Source: an uncultured Paraburkholderia sp.
Lineage (GTDB): Bacteria > Pseudomonadota > Gammaproteobacteria > Burkholderiales > Burkholderiaceae
Assembly: GCA_940747215.1 (NCBI GenBank)
Contig: CALNWS010000020.1
Coordinates: 1 to 64,000, forward strand
DNA length: 64,000 nucleotides
Direction of reading: 5' to 3'
Position numbers and translations under genes: made by a program. Shown here one piece after another: positions 29,830 to 39,970 of this stretch; the first letter of the stretch is position 1; every line of letters begins with the position of its first letter. The notes under the pieces are model-generated. The model ran no database searches. It was given only the letters and a program-made list of their open reading frames with translations, and was not told the DNA's origin.

Positions 29830-30746
29830 TTATTTCGACGCGTCGCCTGCGCTACGGTGCTCCTGCCATTCGCTGCGCGCCACGCGCGAGCGCGCGAACA
29901 CGGCTTCGAGCGCGGCGCCGTCGCCGGCTTCGATGGCTGCACGCAAACGCGCCAGCACGGCCGTGTTAGTCGTCGAGTTCGGCAAGCAACGCCGTGCGAT
30001 TCGCCACGCAGATGTCGCGCCACATTCCGGGCTCGACGCGGCGATGCGCGTGAAGTCGCGGAATCCGCCGGCGGCGAAGGAAAATTTCAGAGCGGCGTCG
30101 GGCGAATTCAAAATCTGTTCGACGAGCGCGAACGACAGCACATGCGGCAAGTGGCTCACCGAAGCCAGCACGCGATCGTGCTGACCGGACGCCATCCCGC
30201 GAACGCACGCGCCGGGTGTGTGCCACATCGCCGCGACGCGTTCGACGGCCTCCGGCCGGTTTTCAGACAGCGGACACAGCACGACGTTGCGGTTCACGTA
30301 AAGGTCGAGCAACGCGGCATCCGGCCCTCTCGCTTCGCGGCCGGCAATTGGATGACCGGGCACGAACTGGCCGATCCTCTCGCCGAGCGCGGCGCGCGCA
30401 GCCGCGACGACGTCCGACTTGGTGCTGCCTGCGTCCGTGATGATCGTGCCTGCTTCGAGAAACGGCGCGATGCGTTCGAGCAACGATTGCGTTTGCGCAA
30501 CGGGTGCCGCGAACAGCACGAAGTCGGCGCCCGCGAGCGCCTCGCGCAGCGCGGCGTCGTCGCTCAGTGAAACGGCACGGTCGATCACGCCCAGTTCCTG
30601 CGCGCGCTCGACGCGGACGAACGCCCGACGCCGATCACCGAACGCTCGCTGGCCGTCTCGCCGCGCTCGCGCAACGCGCGCGCGAGCGATTCGCCGATCA
30701 GGCCGACACCAAAAATAACGAGCGTGTTAAAAGAAAACGCGGCCAC
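29830..30746 (-). pseudogene. tyrA: Prephenate dehydrogenase TyrA, broken
   Basis: The probable start is GTG at 30746 (VAAFSFNTLVIFGVGLIGES, the NAD-binding motif). After GRSSAS a four-base deletion near 30625 shifts the frame; the rest continues as ELGVIDRAVSLSDDAALREA, GTIITDAGSTKSDVVAAARA and PGHPIAGREARGPDAALLDL. Near 29970-30040 two indels compensate: about 22 residues read CGATSAWRIARRCLPNSTTN, where the neighbouring frame has the family-like MWRDICVANRTALLAELDDY. The C-terminus EWQEHRSAGDASK is normal. Prephenate oxidation to 4-hydroxyphenylpyruvate by this gene is probably lost. Confidence 0.85.
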
Positions 30747-30813
30747 GTCGGTCACACAAAAGGCGCGCCCAGTAGAGCTGAAACGCGCGGTTCAAGAGGT
30801 TTAACATCTCCGC

Positions 30814-31913
30814 TTACGCGGTGGCGAGCGTCTTTTCGAGCGCTGCGATAAAGGCTTCGTTCTCTTCCGGCAGGCCGATCGTGATGCGCAACCATTGCGG
30901 CAAACCCGTAGTTGCCGACCGGACGCACGATCACGTCTTGCTTGAGCAGTTCAAGGTTGACGCGATTGCCTGCCGCGTCGTCGTTGCCGACTCGTACTCG
31001 TACCAGCACGAAGTTGCCGTCGGATGGCACGTATTCGAGGCCGAGCTTGTCGAACGCTTCGGTCAGACGGCGATAGCCTTGCGCGTTCAGCGCAGCGCTC
31101 TTTTCGAGGAGCGCCGCGATCGCCGCGGCTTGCGCGAGCGTGTTCACGTTGAACGGCTGACGCAGACGGTTCAGCAGATCGGTCAGTTCAGGCTGTGCAA
31201 TCGCGAAACCCACGCGCAGACCGGCGAGACCGAACACCTTCGAGAACGTGCGCGACACGAGCAGGTTCGGATAACGGCGCACCCACGCGATGGAGTCGTA
31301 ACGCTTGTCCGCCGGCAGATATTCCGTGTACGCTCGTCGAGCACGACGACGTTGCGCGGCACCTTGTCCAGGAACGCTTCGAGCTTCGCGCCCTCGATGA
31401 ACGTGCCGGTCGGATTGTTCGGATTCGCGACGAAGATCAGGCGCGTGTCGTCGGTGATCGCGGCCAGCATCGCGTCGAGATCGTGGCCGTAGTTCACGGC
31501 CGGCACGACGATCGCGCGTGCGCCAAGACCTTACGTGGCCAAGGCATAGACCGCGAACGAGTACTGCGCATAAGATTCGACTCACCCTTCTGCACGAACG
31601 CGTGCGCGGCGATTTCGAGAATGTCGTTGCTGCCATTGCCGAGCGTGATCCAGTCCGACGGCACGCCATAACGCTCGCCGAGCGCCGCCTTCAGTTCGAA
31701 CGCATTCGCGTCCGGATAGCGGCCCAGTTCGCTCGCGGCTTGCACCATCGCACGCTGCGCCGACTCGGGCATGCCGAGCGGATTTTCATTCGACGCGAGC
31801 TTCACGATCGTCGCTTCGTCGAGACCGAACTCGCGCACCACTTCCGAAATCGGCTTGCCGGCGACGTAAGGCACAATCGCGCGCACGTAGGAAGGACCGA
31901 AGGACGTTGTCAT
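30814..31913 (-). pseudogene. hisC: Histidinol-phosphate aminotransferase (HisC type), broken
   Basis: From 31913, MTTSFGPSYVRAIVPYVAGK and TIVKLASNENPLGMPESAQR lead to DWITLGNGSNDILEIAAHAF. Shifts near 31590 and 31510 surround YAQYSFAVYALAT, followed by a TAA where relatives have Gln. Then come [20 protein letters not shown], a shift near 31335, [20 protein letters not shown] (PLP lysine in TFSK) and a last shift near 30905 before the end at 30814. The start codon overlaps the stop of the pheA reading frame (ATGA). Burkholderia often have a second hisC in the his operon, which would be needed for histidine synthesis. Confidence 0.88.
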
Positions 31914-32224
31914 GAAATCTCCGAACGACTAAGAATAATTAAGTGAGTGGCCGGCGCGCGCGGATACGAGCCCAGAATCTTCAGGAAAGCCACCTTGTCG
32001 CCGAGTTCGGCAAGCGCCCCAGGGACCGCCTGATCGTCGCGATGACCTTCGACGTCGATATAAAAGTAATACTCCCACGTGCCGACGCGCGCTGGGCGCG
32101 ACTCGAAAAGCGTCATCGATACGCTGTGGCGCACGAGCGGTTCGAGCAGTTTGAACACGGCGCCGGGCTCGTTGTGCACGGTCACGATCAGCGGAGTCTG
32201 GTCGTGACCGCTCGCGCCGGTCGG
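31910..32224 (-). pseudogene. ACT regulatory domain cut off from pheA
   Basis: This is the continuation of the pheA frame beyond the TAG at 32225-32227: PTGASGHDQTPLIVTVHNEP, GAVFKLLEPLVRHSVSMTLF, ESRPARVGTWEYYFYIDVEG and FLKILGSYPRAP. These are the GALV and ESRP motifs of the phenylalanine-binding ACT domain. A GTG at 32185 could restart translation (41 bases downstream of the stop), but I see no strong ribosome-binding site. If unexpressed, PheA loses its feedback site. Confidence 0.75.
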
Positions 32225-33031
32225 CTACTTGCCGATTATCACGAAGCGCGTGCGGTTGTGCGGGTCGTCCTGAATGAGCGCGTAGGCGACCTGCAGACCA
32301 TAGTGCGTCGCCGCGCGATCGCCGGCGATGGCCGCGACGGTCGGATCTTCCGCCGCCATGCGCGCCGCCTCGGCATTGCTCGACACGGCCTGACGCTCGA
32401 GGTGCGGCGCGTTCGTCGACAACCAGCGCTGACACTGCGAAAGCGCCTGCGCATGCGCGCACACGCGCGTCAAGCCGGTTAGGCTGCCGTTGAACGTCAA
32501 CAGATTGTGGTGAATCGGCAAAGCCAGTTCGCCGCCGATGGTGAGTTGCGTTTGCAGTAGCAGATCGAGCGTGCGCGACACCGCGCCTTCCGTCGAATTC
32601 TCGACCGGCACGACGCCGAACTCAGCGGTGCCGGCTTCGACCGTGCGGAACACTTCGTCAATCGACGGACACGGCAACCCTTCGATCGACTGACCGAAGT
32701 ACTCGTGCATCGCCTGCTCGCTATACGTGCCGACCGGCCCGAGATAAGCCGCCTTGATGGTCTTTTCGAGCGTACGGCTCGCGGCCATGATCTCGCGCCA
32801 GATAGCACTGATGTGCTCGCTCGCGAGCGGCCCTTCGCTCATGTCCTGCAGGCGTGCGATCACCTGCTGTTCGCGTTCCGGGCGAAACACCGGCGCGTTG
32901 AAGTGCTTCTTGACTTCCCCTACTTCGAGCGCCACCGCGGCGCGCTGATTGAGGAGCGCGATCAATTGCGCGTCGAGCGCGTCGATGCGTTCGCGAAGAG
33001 GTTTGAGTCGGGTATTGAGTTCGTCGTCCAT
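32225..33031 (-). CDS. pheA: Bifunctional chorismate mutase/prephenate dehydratase, lacking ACT domain
   Basis: I chose the ATG at 33031 (MDDELNTRLKPLRERIDALD), matching family starts. Residues 1-90 are the AroQ-type chorismate mutase (LIALLNQRAAVALEVGEVKK, EREQQVIARLQDM). Residues 105-268 are prephenate dehydratase (AAYLGPVGTYSEQAMHEYFG, VVPVENSTEGAVSRTLDLLL, NRTRFVIIGK). Translation then stops at TAG (32225), where relatives have Gln (GKQ). The ACT domain follows in the same frame after the stop. Known E. coli truncations of this kind keep both catalytic activities but lose phenylalanine inhibition, so this may be a deregulated enzyme rather than a dead one. Confidence 0.85.
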   Translation of the reverse strand: MDDELNTRLKPLRERIDALDAQLIALLNQRAAVALEVGEVKKHFNAPVFRPEREQQVIARLQDMSEGPLASEHISAIWREIMAASRTLEKTIKAAYLGPVGTYSEQAMHEYFGQSIEGLPCPSIDEVFRTVEAGTAEFGVVPVENSTEGAVSRTLDLLLQTQLTIGGELALPIHHNLLTFNGSLTGLTRVCAHAQALSQCQRWLSTNAPHLERQAVSSNAEAARMAAEDPTVAAIAGDRAATHYGLQVAYALIQDDPHNRTRFVIIGK

Positions 33032-33104
33032 GCGTGAAAACGGCCCTGCCGGTAGCTGCTGCAAATATGCGTGCTGGAAAGAAGAATGCGCGCGGCCCGA
33101 TGAC

Positions 33105-34187
33105 TCAGGCGCTGCGCTGTTCGAATTCCTTCATGTATTCGACAAGCGCTTTAACGCCTTCGAGCGGGACGGCGTTATAAATCGACGCCCGCATGCCGCC
33201 GACGGACTTGTGGCCCTTTAGCTGCACCATTCCCCGGGCTTTCGCGCCGGCCAAGAAATCTTCGTTGCGCAACCCGTCGGCTAGGAAGAACGGTACGTTC
33301 ATCCGCGAGCGCGAGCCGCGTTCGACCTTGTTCAGATAGAAGCTGCTCGAGTCGATCGCGTCGTACAGGAGCTTCGATTTTTCGAGGTTACGCGCTTCCA
33401 TTGCCGCAAGGCCGCCCTGCTTCTTCAACCATTTGAACACGAGCCCGGCGATGTAGATCGCATACGTGGGCGGCGTGTTGAACATCGAATTGTTCTCAGC
33501 GACGGTCTTCCATTCGAACGCCGACGGGCAGATCGAATGCGCGCGATCGAGCATATCTTCGCGCACGATCACGACCGTCACGCCCGCCATGCCGATGTTC
33601 TTCTGCGCGCCGCCGAACAGCACGCCGTACTTGGCGATGTCCATGGAACGCGACAGGATGTGCGACGACGCGTCGGCCACGAGCGGGATGTCGCCCAGAT
33701 CGGGAATCTCGAATGTCTCCACACCGTGGATGGTTTCGTTCGTGCACAGATGGACATAGGCCGGATCGTCCGACAGATTCCATTCGGAGCGGGCCGGCGA
33801 GCGCGTGAAGCCTTCGACCGTTTGCCCGCTTGCTGCCAGATGCACGGCGCCGTATTTCTGCGCTTCCTTGAAAGACTTCTGCGACCAGGAACCGGTAACG
33901 ACGAAGTCGGCACGCGGCTTGGCTCCCATCAGATTCATCGGCACGATGGCGTTCTCGCCCAGACCGCCACCTTGCAGGAACAGGATGCGATGGCTCGCCG
34001 GCACGTTGAGCAGATCGCGCAGGTCGGTGAGCGCTTCTTCGTGGATCGACATGAATTCTTTGCCGCGATGGCTCATTTCCATCACGCTCATGCCGCGGCC
34101 TTGCCAGTCGAGCATTTCGTCGGCTGCCTGACGCAGCACTTCTTCTGGCATGGCTGCCGGGCCGGCGGAGAAATTAAAGACGCGCAT
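33105..34187 (-). CDS. serC: Phosphoserine aminotransferase
   Basis: I chose the ATG at 34187 ([20 protein letters not shown]); the longer open frame has no family similarity. The 360-residue class-V aminotransferase has [40 protein letters not shown] and the PLP lysine in [20 protein letters not shown]. It makes phosphoserine, and phosphohydroxythreonine for PLP synthesis. It is first in the serC-pheA-hisC-tyrA-aroA series and intact. A leucine codon lies in CCTAG (33281-33285 on the plus strand as CTAGG). Confidence 0.97.
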   Translation of the reverse strand: MRVFNFSAGPAAMPEEVLRQAADEMLDWQGRGMSVMEMSHRGKEFMSIHEEALTDLRDLLNVPASHRILFLQGGGLGENAIVPMNLMGAKPRADFVVTGSWSQKSFKEAQKYGAVHLAASGQTVEGFTRSPARSEWNLSDDPAYVHLCTNETIHGVETFEIPDLGDIPLVADASSHILSRSMDIAKYGVLFGGAQKNIGMAGVTVVIVREDMLDRAHSICPSAFEWKTVAENNSMFNTPPTYAIYIAGLVFKWLKKQGGLAAMEARNLEKSKLLYDAIDSSSFYLNKVERGSRSRMNVPFFLADGLRNEDFLAGAKARGMVQLKGHKSVGGMRASIYNAVPLEGVKALVEYMKEFEQRSA

Positions 34188-34552
34188 CGTGAGATCCTGG
34201 AAGCAGCGCGACGAAGAGATCGCGCAATATCGGCGAAGTTGGCAGCCGCTGATGCAACCGCCGTGAAGCTGTGAAGTTGCTGAAAGCCAAAACGTTGCTG
34301 CAACCCAAGCGGGTCGACTGCATTGACCTGAATGCGTTTTCAGACGCGCTATCTGCGGCGCTTTCCTGCAAGCATTCGAGCGCGCTTTTGGCACGCCTTT
34401 GAGCGTTCGCGCGCCGCAAAAGAAAATGGCCGCTTGCGCCTTTGCGCAAACGGTCATCATCGCATTGTCACCGCCAACCCGCCAAACCCGCCGCAGTAAA
34501 GCCTACCGGCCGGTCGGCCGACGGAACGTTAGCGTAGCCTTTCGGCTTGGAC
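34188..34552. other. 365-bp spacer between serC and DUF2059 gene
   Basis: No gene is visible. The stretch holds the terminator hairpin of the DUF2059 gene near 34426-34457 and the upstream region of serC. No good promoter match was found by eye. Confidence 0.5.
34420..34457 (-). terminator. Probable terminator of the DUF2059 gene
   Basis: On the minus strand ATGACCGTTTGCGC pairs, with two imperfect positions, with GCGCAAGCGGCCAT around an AAAG loop, followed by TTTTCTTTT. Confidence 0.6.
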
Positions 34553-35158
34553 TTACTTGGCCGGCTTGACCGAAGCGACTTCCTTGTCAGCCTGGTCGCG
34601 CGTTGCCTTGATCGATTGCGGCATGTACTTCTGCATCAAACCGTTCACGACGTCGCGGCCCACCTGGTCTTGAACCTGGATGAACTTGCGGCCCGTCGGG
34701 CTCTTGTAGAACGTGGTCAGATCCTTGATTTCCGACGTGCTGTAGTACTTCGCGTAGGCGTCGTACTGAGCTTGCATCGCGTCCTGACGGAAACCGTCGG
34801 TTGCGAACACCTGGCCCGCGCCGTCAGCCAGCTTCGGCACTGCATTCTTTTGCAGCGTCGGGACGGAAGCCTGCTTCTGCTTGTCCGTCATCGTCTTGTT
34901 TTCGCTCAGTGCGTCCGACAGGATTGCCGGAACCAGTTGCTTGGCCTGCATCTGTGCGCTGTTGCCGATTGCGCCAACGAGCTTCTGTGCGTCGATTGCG
35001 TCCAGCAGGTCTTTGATTGCAGCCTGCTTGGCCGGGTCAACCGGTGCTGCGGCAGGAGCCGGAGCCGCCGGAGCCTGGCTCTGAAGCGCTTGAGCCATAG
35101 CAAAGGTCGGCACGAGGGCAGCCAGCAACGCCAGTTGTTTGAATCGTTTTTGCATCAT
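34553..35158 (-). CDS. DUF2059-domain exported protein
   Basis: This 201-residue protein has a signal peptide (MMQKRFKQLALLAALVPTFA, cleavage near AMAQA) and an Ala/Pro-rich linker. The DUF2059 region follows: FATDGFRQDAMQAQYDAYAK, YYSTSEIKDLTTFYKSPTGR and KFIQVQDQVGRDVVNGLMQK. The function of this domain is unknown; it is usually periplasmic. It lies directly downstream of gyrA on the same strand with a 96-base gap and is intact. Confidence 0.85.
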   Translation of the reverse strand: MMQKRFKQLALLAALVPTFAMAQALQSQAPAAPAPAAAPVDPAKQAAIKDLLDAIDAQKLVGAIGNSAQMQAKQLVPAILSDALSENKTMTDKQKQASVPTLQKNAVPKLADGAGQVFATDGFRQDAMQAQYDAYAKYYSTSEIKDLTTFYKSPTGRKFIQVQDQVGRDVVNGLMQKYMPQSIKATRDQADKEVASVKPAK

Positions 35159-35254
35159 TACTCCCTAATGGAAATTAACTTGAACTGCGAGCTGCGCGGA
35201 AAGCGTGTCGGCCCGACACGCCACGACTTCCGACGCAGCTTTCAACCTGTGCAT

Positions 35255-37870
35255 TCAGGTGTTACTGCTGTTACCGCTCCCGGCAGGACCTTCGGTGTCG
35301 CCTTCCGCTTCAGCCTCGGCAACCTGTTGCAGACCTGAAAGCTTGGTCCCTTCGTCAAGGCTGATGAGTGTAACACCTTGAGTTGCGCGGCCCCTTTCCC
35401 GAATTTCCGACACGCGCGTGCGGATCAGCACGCCCGTGTTGGTGATCAGCATGATCTGCGCTTCCGAATCGACCAGCGTGGCGGTGACCACCTTGCCGTT
35501 ACGCTCCGACGTCTGAATCGCGATCATTCCCTTCGTGCCGCGCCCGTGGCGCGTGTACTCGGTGATCGGGGTGCGCTTGCCGAAGCCGTTTTCGGTTGCG
35601 GTGAGCACCGACTGCTGCTCGTCGCCGGCCACCAGCAATGCGATCACGTTCTGACCTTCTTCGAGCTGCATGCCGCGCACGCCGCGCGCCTCACGACCCA
35701 TCGGACGCACGTCGTTTTCGTCGAAGCGAACCGCCTTGCCCGAATCCGAGAACAGCATGACGTCGTGCTGGCCGTCGGTGATCGCAGCGCCGATCAGGTA
35801 ATCGCCGTCATCCAGACCGACCGCAATAATACCCTTGCGCAACACGCGGCCAAAGGCTTCCAGCGGCGTCTTCTTTACCGTTCCTAACGCGGTGCCCATG
35901 AACACGAACTTGTCGGCCGAGAATTCCTTGACCGGCAACACGACCGTGATCTTTTCACCTTCCTGCAGCGGGAAGATATTGATAATCGGACGGCCGCGCG
36001 AGTTCCGCGAACCTTGCGGCACTTCATAGACCTTCACGCTGTAGACGCGGCCGCGGTTCGAGAAGCACAGAATGTGATCGTGCGTGTTCGCGATGAACAG
36101 CGTGTCGATCCAGTCGTATTCCTTCATCGCGGTGGCCTGCTTGCCGCGACCGCCGCGTTTCTGCGCGCTGTATTCCGACAACGGCTGCGACTTCACGTAA
36201 CCCGCGTGCGACATGGTCACGACCATTTCCTGCGGCGTGATCAGGTCTTCGGTGTTCAGCTCGGTGGCGTTCATCTCGATCTTCGAGCGACGCGCGTCGC
36301 CGAATTCGGACTTGATCGACGTCAGTTCGTCGACGATGATCGCCGTAATGCGTTCCGGGCGAGCCAGAATGCCCAGCAGGTCGGCGATCTGCGCTATGAC
36401 TTCGCGGTACTCGCCGATGATCTTGTCCTGCTCCAGGCCGGTCAGGCGTTGCAGACGCATCTGCAGAATTTCCTGAGCCTGAGAGTCGGACAGACGGTAG
36501 AGACCGTCAGTTTGCATACCGAACGATGGATTCAATCCGTCAGGGCGATACGCTTCACGACCGCCCGCCAAGGCATTTTCCGTCTCGGCCCGCGCCAGCA
36601 TTTCGCGAACGAGCGAAGAATCCCACGGACGCGCCATCAATTCCTGCTTCGCGATCGGCGGAGTCGGCGCTGCCTTGATGATGGCGATGAACTCGTCGAT
36701 GTTGGCGAGCGCAACTGCGAGACCTTCGAGCACGTGGCCGCGTTCGCGGGCCTTGCGCAGTTCGTATACAGTGCGCCGCGTCAGCACTTCCCGGCGATGC
36801 GACAGGAAGCACGACAGCATTTCCTTCAGGTTCAGCAGCTTCGGCTGGCCGTCGTCGACGAGCGCGACCATGTTCATGCCGAAGGTGTCTTGGAGCTGGG
36901 TCGCCTTATACAGATTGTTGAGCACCACTTCGGGCACTTCGCCGCGCTTCAGCTCGATCACGACGCGCATGCCGCTCTTGTCGGACTCGTCGCGGATGTC
37001 GGAAATGCCTTCGAGCTTCTTCTCGTTGACCAGTTCGGCAATACGCTCAAGCAGCGAGCGCTTGTTCACCTGGTACGGCAGTTCGTCGACGATGATCGCC
37101 ATGCGCTGGCCGCGATCGATCTCTTCGAAGTGCGTAAGCGCGCGCATCACCACGCGGCCGCGGCCCGTGCGATAACCGTCGCGCACGCCGGCCACGCCGT
37201 AAATAATGCCGGCCGTGGGAAAATCGGGCACCGGAATGATTTCGATCAGTTCGTCGATCGAGGCTTCCGGGTTCTTGAGCAGATGCTGGCACGCGTCGAC
37301 AACCTCATTCAAGTTGTGCGGCGGGATGTTGGTTGCCATGCCGACCGCGATGCCCGACGAACCATTGATCAGCAGATTGGGAATACGCGCCGGCAGAATA
37401 GCCGGTTCGTTTTCGCTGCCGTCGTAGTTGGGCGTGAAGTCGACCGTTTCCTTGTCGATGTCGGCCAGCAGTTCGTGACCGATCTTCGCCATGCGGATTT
37501 CGGTGTAACGCATGGCCGCGGCGTTGTCGCCGTCGACCGAACCGAAATTGCCCTGACCGTCCACCAGCATGTAGCGCAGTGAAAAGTCCTGCGCCATGCG
37601 GACGATGGTGTCGTAGACAGCCGTGTCGCCGTGCGGGTGGTATTTACCGATGACGTCGCCGACGATACGCGCCGACTTCTTGTACGCCCGGTTCCAGTCG
37701 TTGTTCAGTTCGTGCATGGCATACAGCACGCGCCGGTGAACCGGCTTCAAGCCATCGCGAACATCGGGAAGCGCACGCCCTACGATCACGCTCATCGCGT
37801 AATCGAGATACGAACGGCGCATCTCCTCCTCTAGGGAGATTAGCAGAGTCTCTTTGGCGAATTGATCCAT
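35255..37870 (-). CDS. gyrA: DNA gyrase subunit A
   Basis: I chose the ATG at 37870 ([20 protein letters not shown]), the family start; the frame extends 28 codons upstream without similarity. The 871-residue protein has the catalytic tyrosine in [19 protein letters not shown]. The quinolone region [20 protein letters not shown] has Thr at the position of E. coli Ser83, which I believe is normal in Burkholderia. The C-terminal beta-pinwheel includes the GyrA-box-like [10 protein letters not shown]. It introduces negative supercoils with GyrB. Intact and of normal length. Confidence 0.97.
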   Translation of the reverse strand: MDQFAKETLLISLEEEMRRSYLDYAMSVIVGRALPDVRDGLKPVHRRVLYAMHELNNDWNRAYKKSARIVGDVIGKYHPHGDTAVYDTIVRMAQDFSLRYMLVDGQGNFGSVDGDNAAAMRYTEIRMAKIGHELLADIDKETVDFTPNYDGSENEPAILPARIPNLLINGSSGIAVGMATNIPPHNLNEVVDACQHLLKNPEASIDELIEIIPVPDFPTAGIIYGVAGVRDGYRTGRGRVVMRALTHFEEIDRGQRMAIIVDELPYQVNKRSLLERIAELVNEKKLEGISDIRDESDKSGMRVVIELKRGEVPEVVLNNLYKATQLQDTFGMNMVALVDDGQPKLLNLKEMLSCFLSHRREVLTRRTVYELRKARERGHVLEGLAVALANIDEFIAIIKAAPTPPIAKQELMARPWDSSLVREMLARAETENALAGGREAYRPDGLNPSFGMQTDGLYRLSDSQAQEILQMRLQRLTGLEQDKIIGEYREVIAQIADLLGILARPERITAIIVDELTSIKSEFGDARRSKIEMNATELNTEDLITPQEMVVTMSHAGYVKSQPLSEYSAQKRGGRGKQATAMKEYDWIDTLFIANTHDHILCFSNRGRVYSVKVYEVPQGSRNSRGRPIINIFPLQEGEKITVVLPVKEFSADKFVFMGTALGTVKKTPLEAFGRVLRKGIIAVGLDDGDYLIGAAITDGQHDVMLFSDSGKAVRFDENDVRPMGREARGVRGMQLEEGQNVIALLVAGDEQQSVLTATENGFGKRTPITEYTRHGRGTKGMIAIQTSERNGKVVTATLVDSEAQIMLITNTGVLIRTRVSEIRERGRATQGVTLISLDEGTKLSGLQQVAEAEAEGDTEGPAGSGNSSNT

Positions 37871-38365
37871 TATCCGTATCGTATCTTTTACGTGCCAAGG
37901 CGAATGTAATAACAACGCGCCTTCGCGTAAGCAATTGCAGGCGCAATGCATCACGCGATTCTAACATGCCGGGCATCCGCCCCCGACGGGGCGACGTATA
38001 CCACCCTACCTTATTAGCAGGGCACGAAAAAAGTTCCCCAACGCACCAATTTCGTGCCGGGTCAGGCGCAATTCGTGCGTGGGGGCAATCCGCCGCTCAG
38101 CCATGACTGGCAGTGCCTCCAGCGAATTGCTTCTGTTGCGCATGCACCACAATTGGAAGGTGATTTGATCGGAGGCAGATTTTTTTATCGTTGGAAGGGA
38201 ACGATATGGCAAAATGCCAACGCACTAAGAGTTAGACACTGCTCGAAGTCTACACAGCACGTTTTTTGTTCTACACCGATGTTATACATTCGAGCAATGT
38301 ATGACTTGTCTTCGTCAACAGGCTCGCAGTAAACCTGCGGTAATCTCAATTTCGAGAGGAGAAAT
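37871..38365. other. 495-bp divergent intergenic region, gyrA / ompA-like gene
   Basis: Two divergent gene starts share this AT-richer region. A good ribosome-binding site (GAGAGGAGA) precedes the ompA-like ATG. I see no further gene, and no promoter strong enough to assign. The segment 38040-38110 has imperfect repeated elements of the AATTCGTGC type without clear meaning. Confidence 0.5.
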
Positions 38366-39013
38366 ATGAATAAACTTTCAAAGCTCGCGTTCATTGCAGC
38401 TACCGCGGTTATGGCTGCATCCGCCATGGCACAGTCGGTGCCGGCGTCGCGACAAGCTACGAACGACAACTGGGTGAATGGTACGGGCGAATACGTGTGG
38501 ATGAACGGCACGAACGAACTCTGCTGGCGCGATGCATTCTGGACGCCGGCAACGGCCAACGCAAAGTGCGATGGCGCGCTGGTCGCTCAAGCTCCGACGC
38601 CGCCGGCTCCGATCACGCCGCCGCCTGCTATAACGAGCCAGAAGATCACGTATCAAGCTGACGCTCTGTTTGACTTTGACAAGGCAATCCTGAAGCCGGC
38701 TGGCAAGGAAAAACTGGACGATCTGGCATCGAAGATCGGCGCGCTGAACCTCGAAGTCGTCGTTGCAACGGGTTATACGGACCGCATCGGTTCGGACAAA
38801 TACAACGACCGTCTGTCGCTGCGTCGTGCTCAAGCTGTGAAGGCATACTTGGTCAGCAAGGGCATCGAAGCTAACCGTATCTACACGGAAGGCGAGGGCA
38901 AGCGCAACCCGGTCACGACCGGCTGCAACCAGAAGAACCGTAAGCAACTCATCGCCTGCCTCGCACCGGATCGCCGCGTGGAAGTCGAAGTTGTCGGTAC
39001 TTCGAAGCAGTAA
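38366..39013 (+). CDS. OmpA-family outer membrane/peptidoglycan-binding protein
   Basis: The 215-residue protein has a signal peptide (MNKLSKLAFIAATAVMAASA, cut near AMAQS). A short middle segment with paired Trp and Cys residues follows (NDNWVNGTGEYVWMNGTNEL). The C-terminal OmpA domain has ADALFDFDKAILKPAGKEKL, VVVATGYTDRIGSDKYNDRL and SLRRAQAVKAYLVSKGIEAN. It anchors the outer membrane to peptidoglycan. A GAGAGGAGA ribosome-binding site precedes the ATG. Intact, likely highly expressed, with a strong terminator downstream. Confidence 0.93.
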   Translation: MNKLSKLAFIAATAVMAASAMAQSVPASRQATNDNWVNGTGEYVWMNGTNELCWRDAFWTPATANAKCDGALVAQAPTPPAPITPPPAITSQKITYQADALFDFDKAILKPAGKEKLDDLASKIGALNLEVVVATGYTDRIGSDKYNDRLSLRRAQAVKAYLVSKGIEANRIYTEGEGKRNPVTTGCNQKNRKQLIACLAPDRRVEVEVVGTSKQ

Positions 39014-39032
39014 GCTACAAGTTACCACAGTA

Positions 39033-39060
39033 TTAAAGCCCCGCTCAGGTGGGGCTTTTT
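39033..39060 (+). terminator. Rho-independent terminator of the ompA-like gene
   Basis: AAAGCCCC (39035-39042) pairs with GGGGCTTT (39051-39058), followed by a T run, 20 bases after the stop codon. Confidence 0.85.
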
Positions 39061-39240
39061 CGCCCGTGCCAGACCGCAGCACGCAGGCGGACCCCGAAGG
39101 CCACGCGCCCCCTTCCCGCTTCCCAAAGCCCTCGCGGCACGCATGGCCGCGCCGCATTTTGCCGCCCAGTGTCGCGGCCTATATAATCGGGCTTTATCCT
39201 CGAGCGCTCGCTCAACGCTCCCATAGAGGCTGCTTCCGCC

Positions 39241-39939
39241 ATGACCAACGCCGATCCCCACGAACTGCAGAAATTCAGCGACCTCGCACATCGTTGGTGG
39301 GACCCGAATGCCGAATTCAAACCGCTGCACGAACTCAATTCGATTCGCCTGAACTGGATCAACGCCCACGCCCATCTCGCCGGCAAGAACGTGCTGGATA
39401 TCGGTTGCGGGGGCGGCATTCTGTCGGAATCGATGGCCGGGCTCGGTGCGCATGTGAAGGGCATCGACCTGTCGAGCCAAGCGCTCGGCGTCGCCGATCT
39501 TCACAGTCTTGAAAGCGGTGTAACCGTCAATTACGAGAAAATCGCCGCCGAGGCGCTCGCGGCCCGCGAACCGGGCACGTACGACGTCGTCACCTGCATG
39601 GAAATGCTCGAGCACGTGCCGGAGCCGGCCGCTGTCGTCGAGGCCTGCAAGACGCTGGTGAAACCGGGCGGCTGGGCGTTCTTCTCCACGCTGAACCGCA
39701 ACGTGAAGTCGTACCTCTTCGCCGTCATCGGCGCGGAATACATTGTACGCATGCTGCCCAAAGGCACGCACGATTACGCGCGCTTCATCAAGCCGTCTGA
39801 ACTTGCGGGCTTCGTGCGCGCCGCCGGGCTGCGCACGGTCGACATCAAAGGTATCGTCTACAACCCGCTCAGCAAGCATTTCACGCTGTCCGCCGACACG
39901 AGTGTGAATTACATGCTCGTCTGCCGCCGCGACGTTTGA
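39241..39939 (+). CDS. ubiG: Ubiquinone biosynthesis O-methyltransferase
   Basis: The 232-residue SAM methyltransferase starts [20 protein letters not shown]. Motif I is [20 protein letters not shown], and [40 protein letters not shown] complete the UbiG pattern. It performs both O-methylations in ubiquinone synthesis. It is followed after 31 bases by gph, the usual order. Intact. Confidence 0.96.
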   Translation: MTNADPHELQKFSDLAHRWWDPNAEFKPLHELNSIRLNWINAHAHLAGKNVLDIGCGGGILSESMAGLGAHVKGIDLSSQALGVADLHSLESGVTVNYEKIAAEALAAREPGTYDVVTCMEMLEHVPEPAAVVEACKTLVKPGGWAFFSTLNRNVKSYLFAVIGAEYIVRMLPKGTHDYARFIKPSELAGFVRAAGLRTVDIKGIVYNPLSKHFTLSADTSVNYMLVCRRDV

Positions 39940-39970
39940 TCCGCCCGACCTGCCGCCCTCTATTGAATAG

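Noticed and set aside
35255-37870. Threonine at the E. coli Ser83 position of GyrA as a quinolone-resistance mutation
   Set aside because: Thr at this position is, to my knowledge, the normal residue in Burkholderia GyrA; the rest of the region is wild type.
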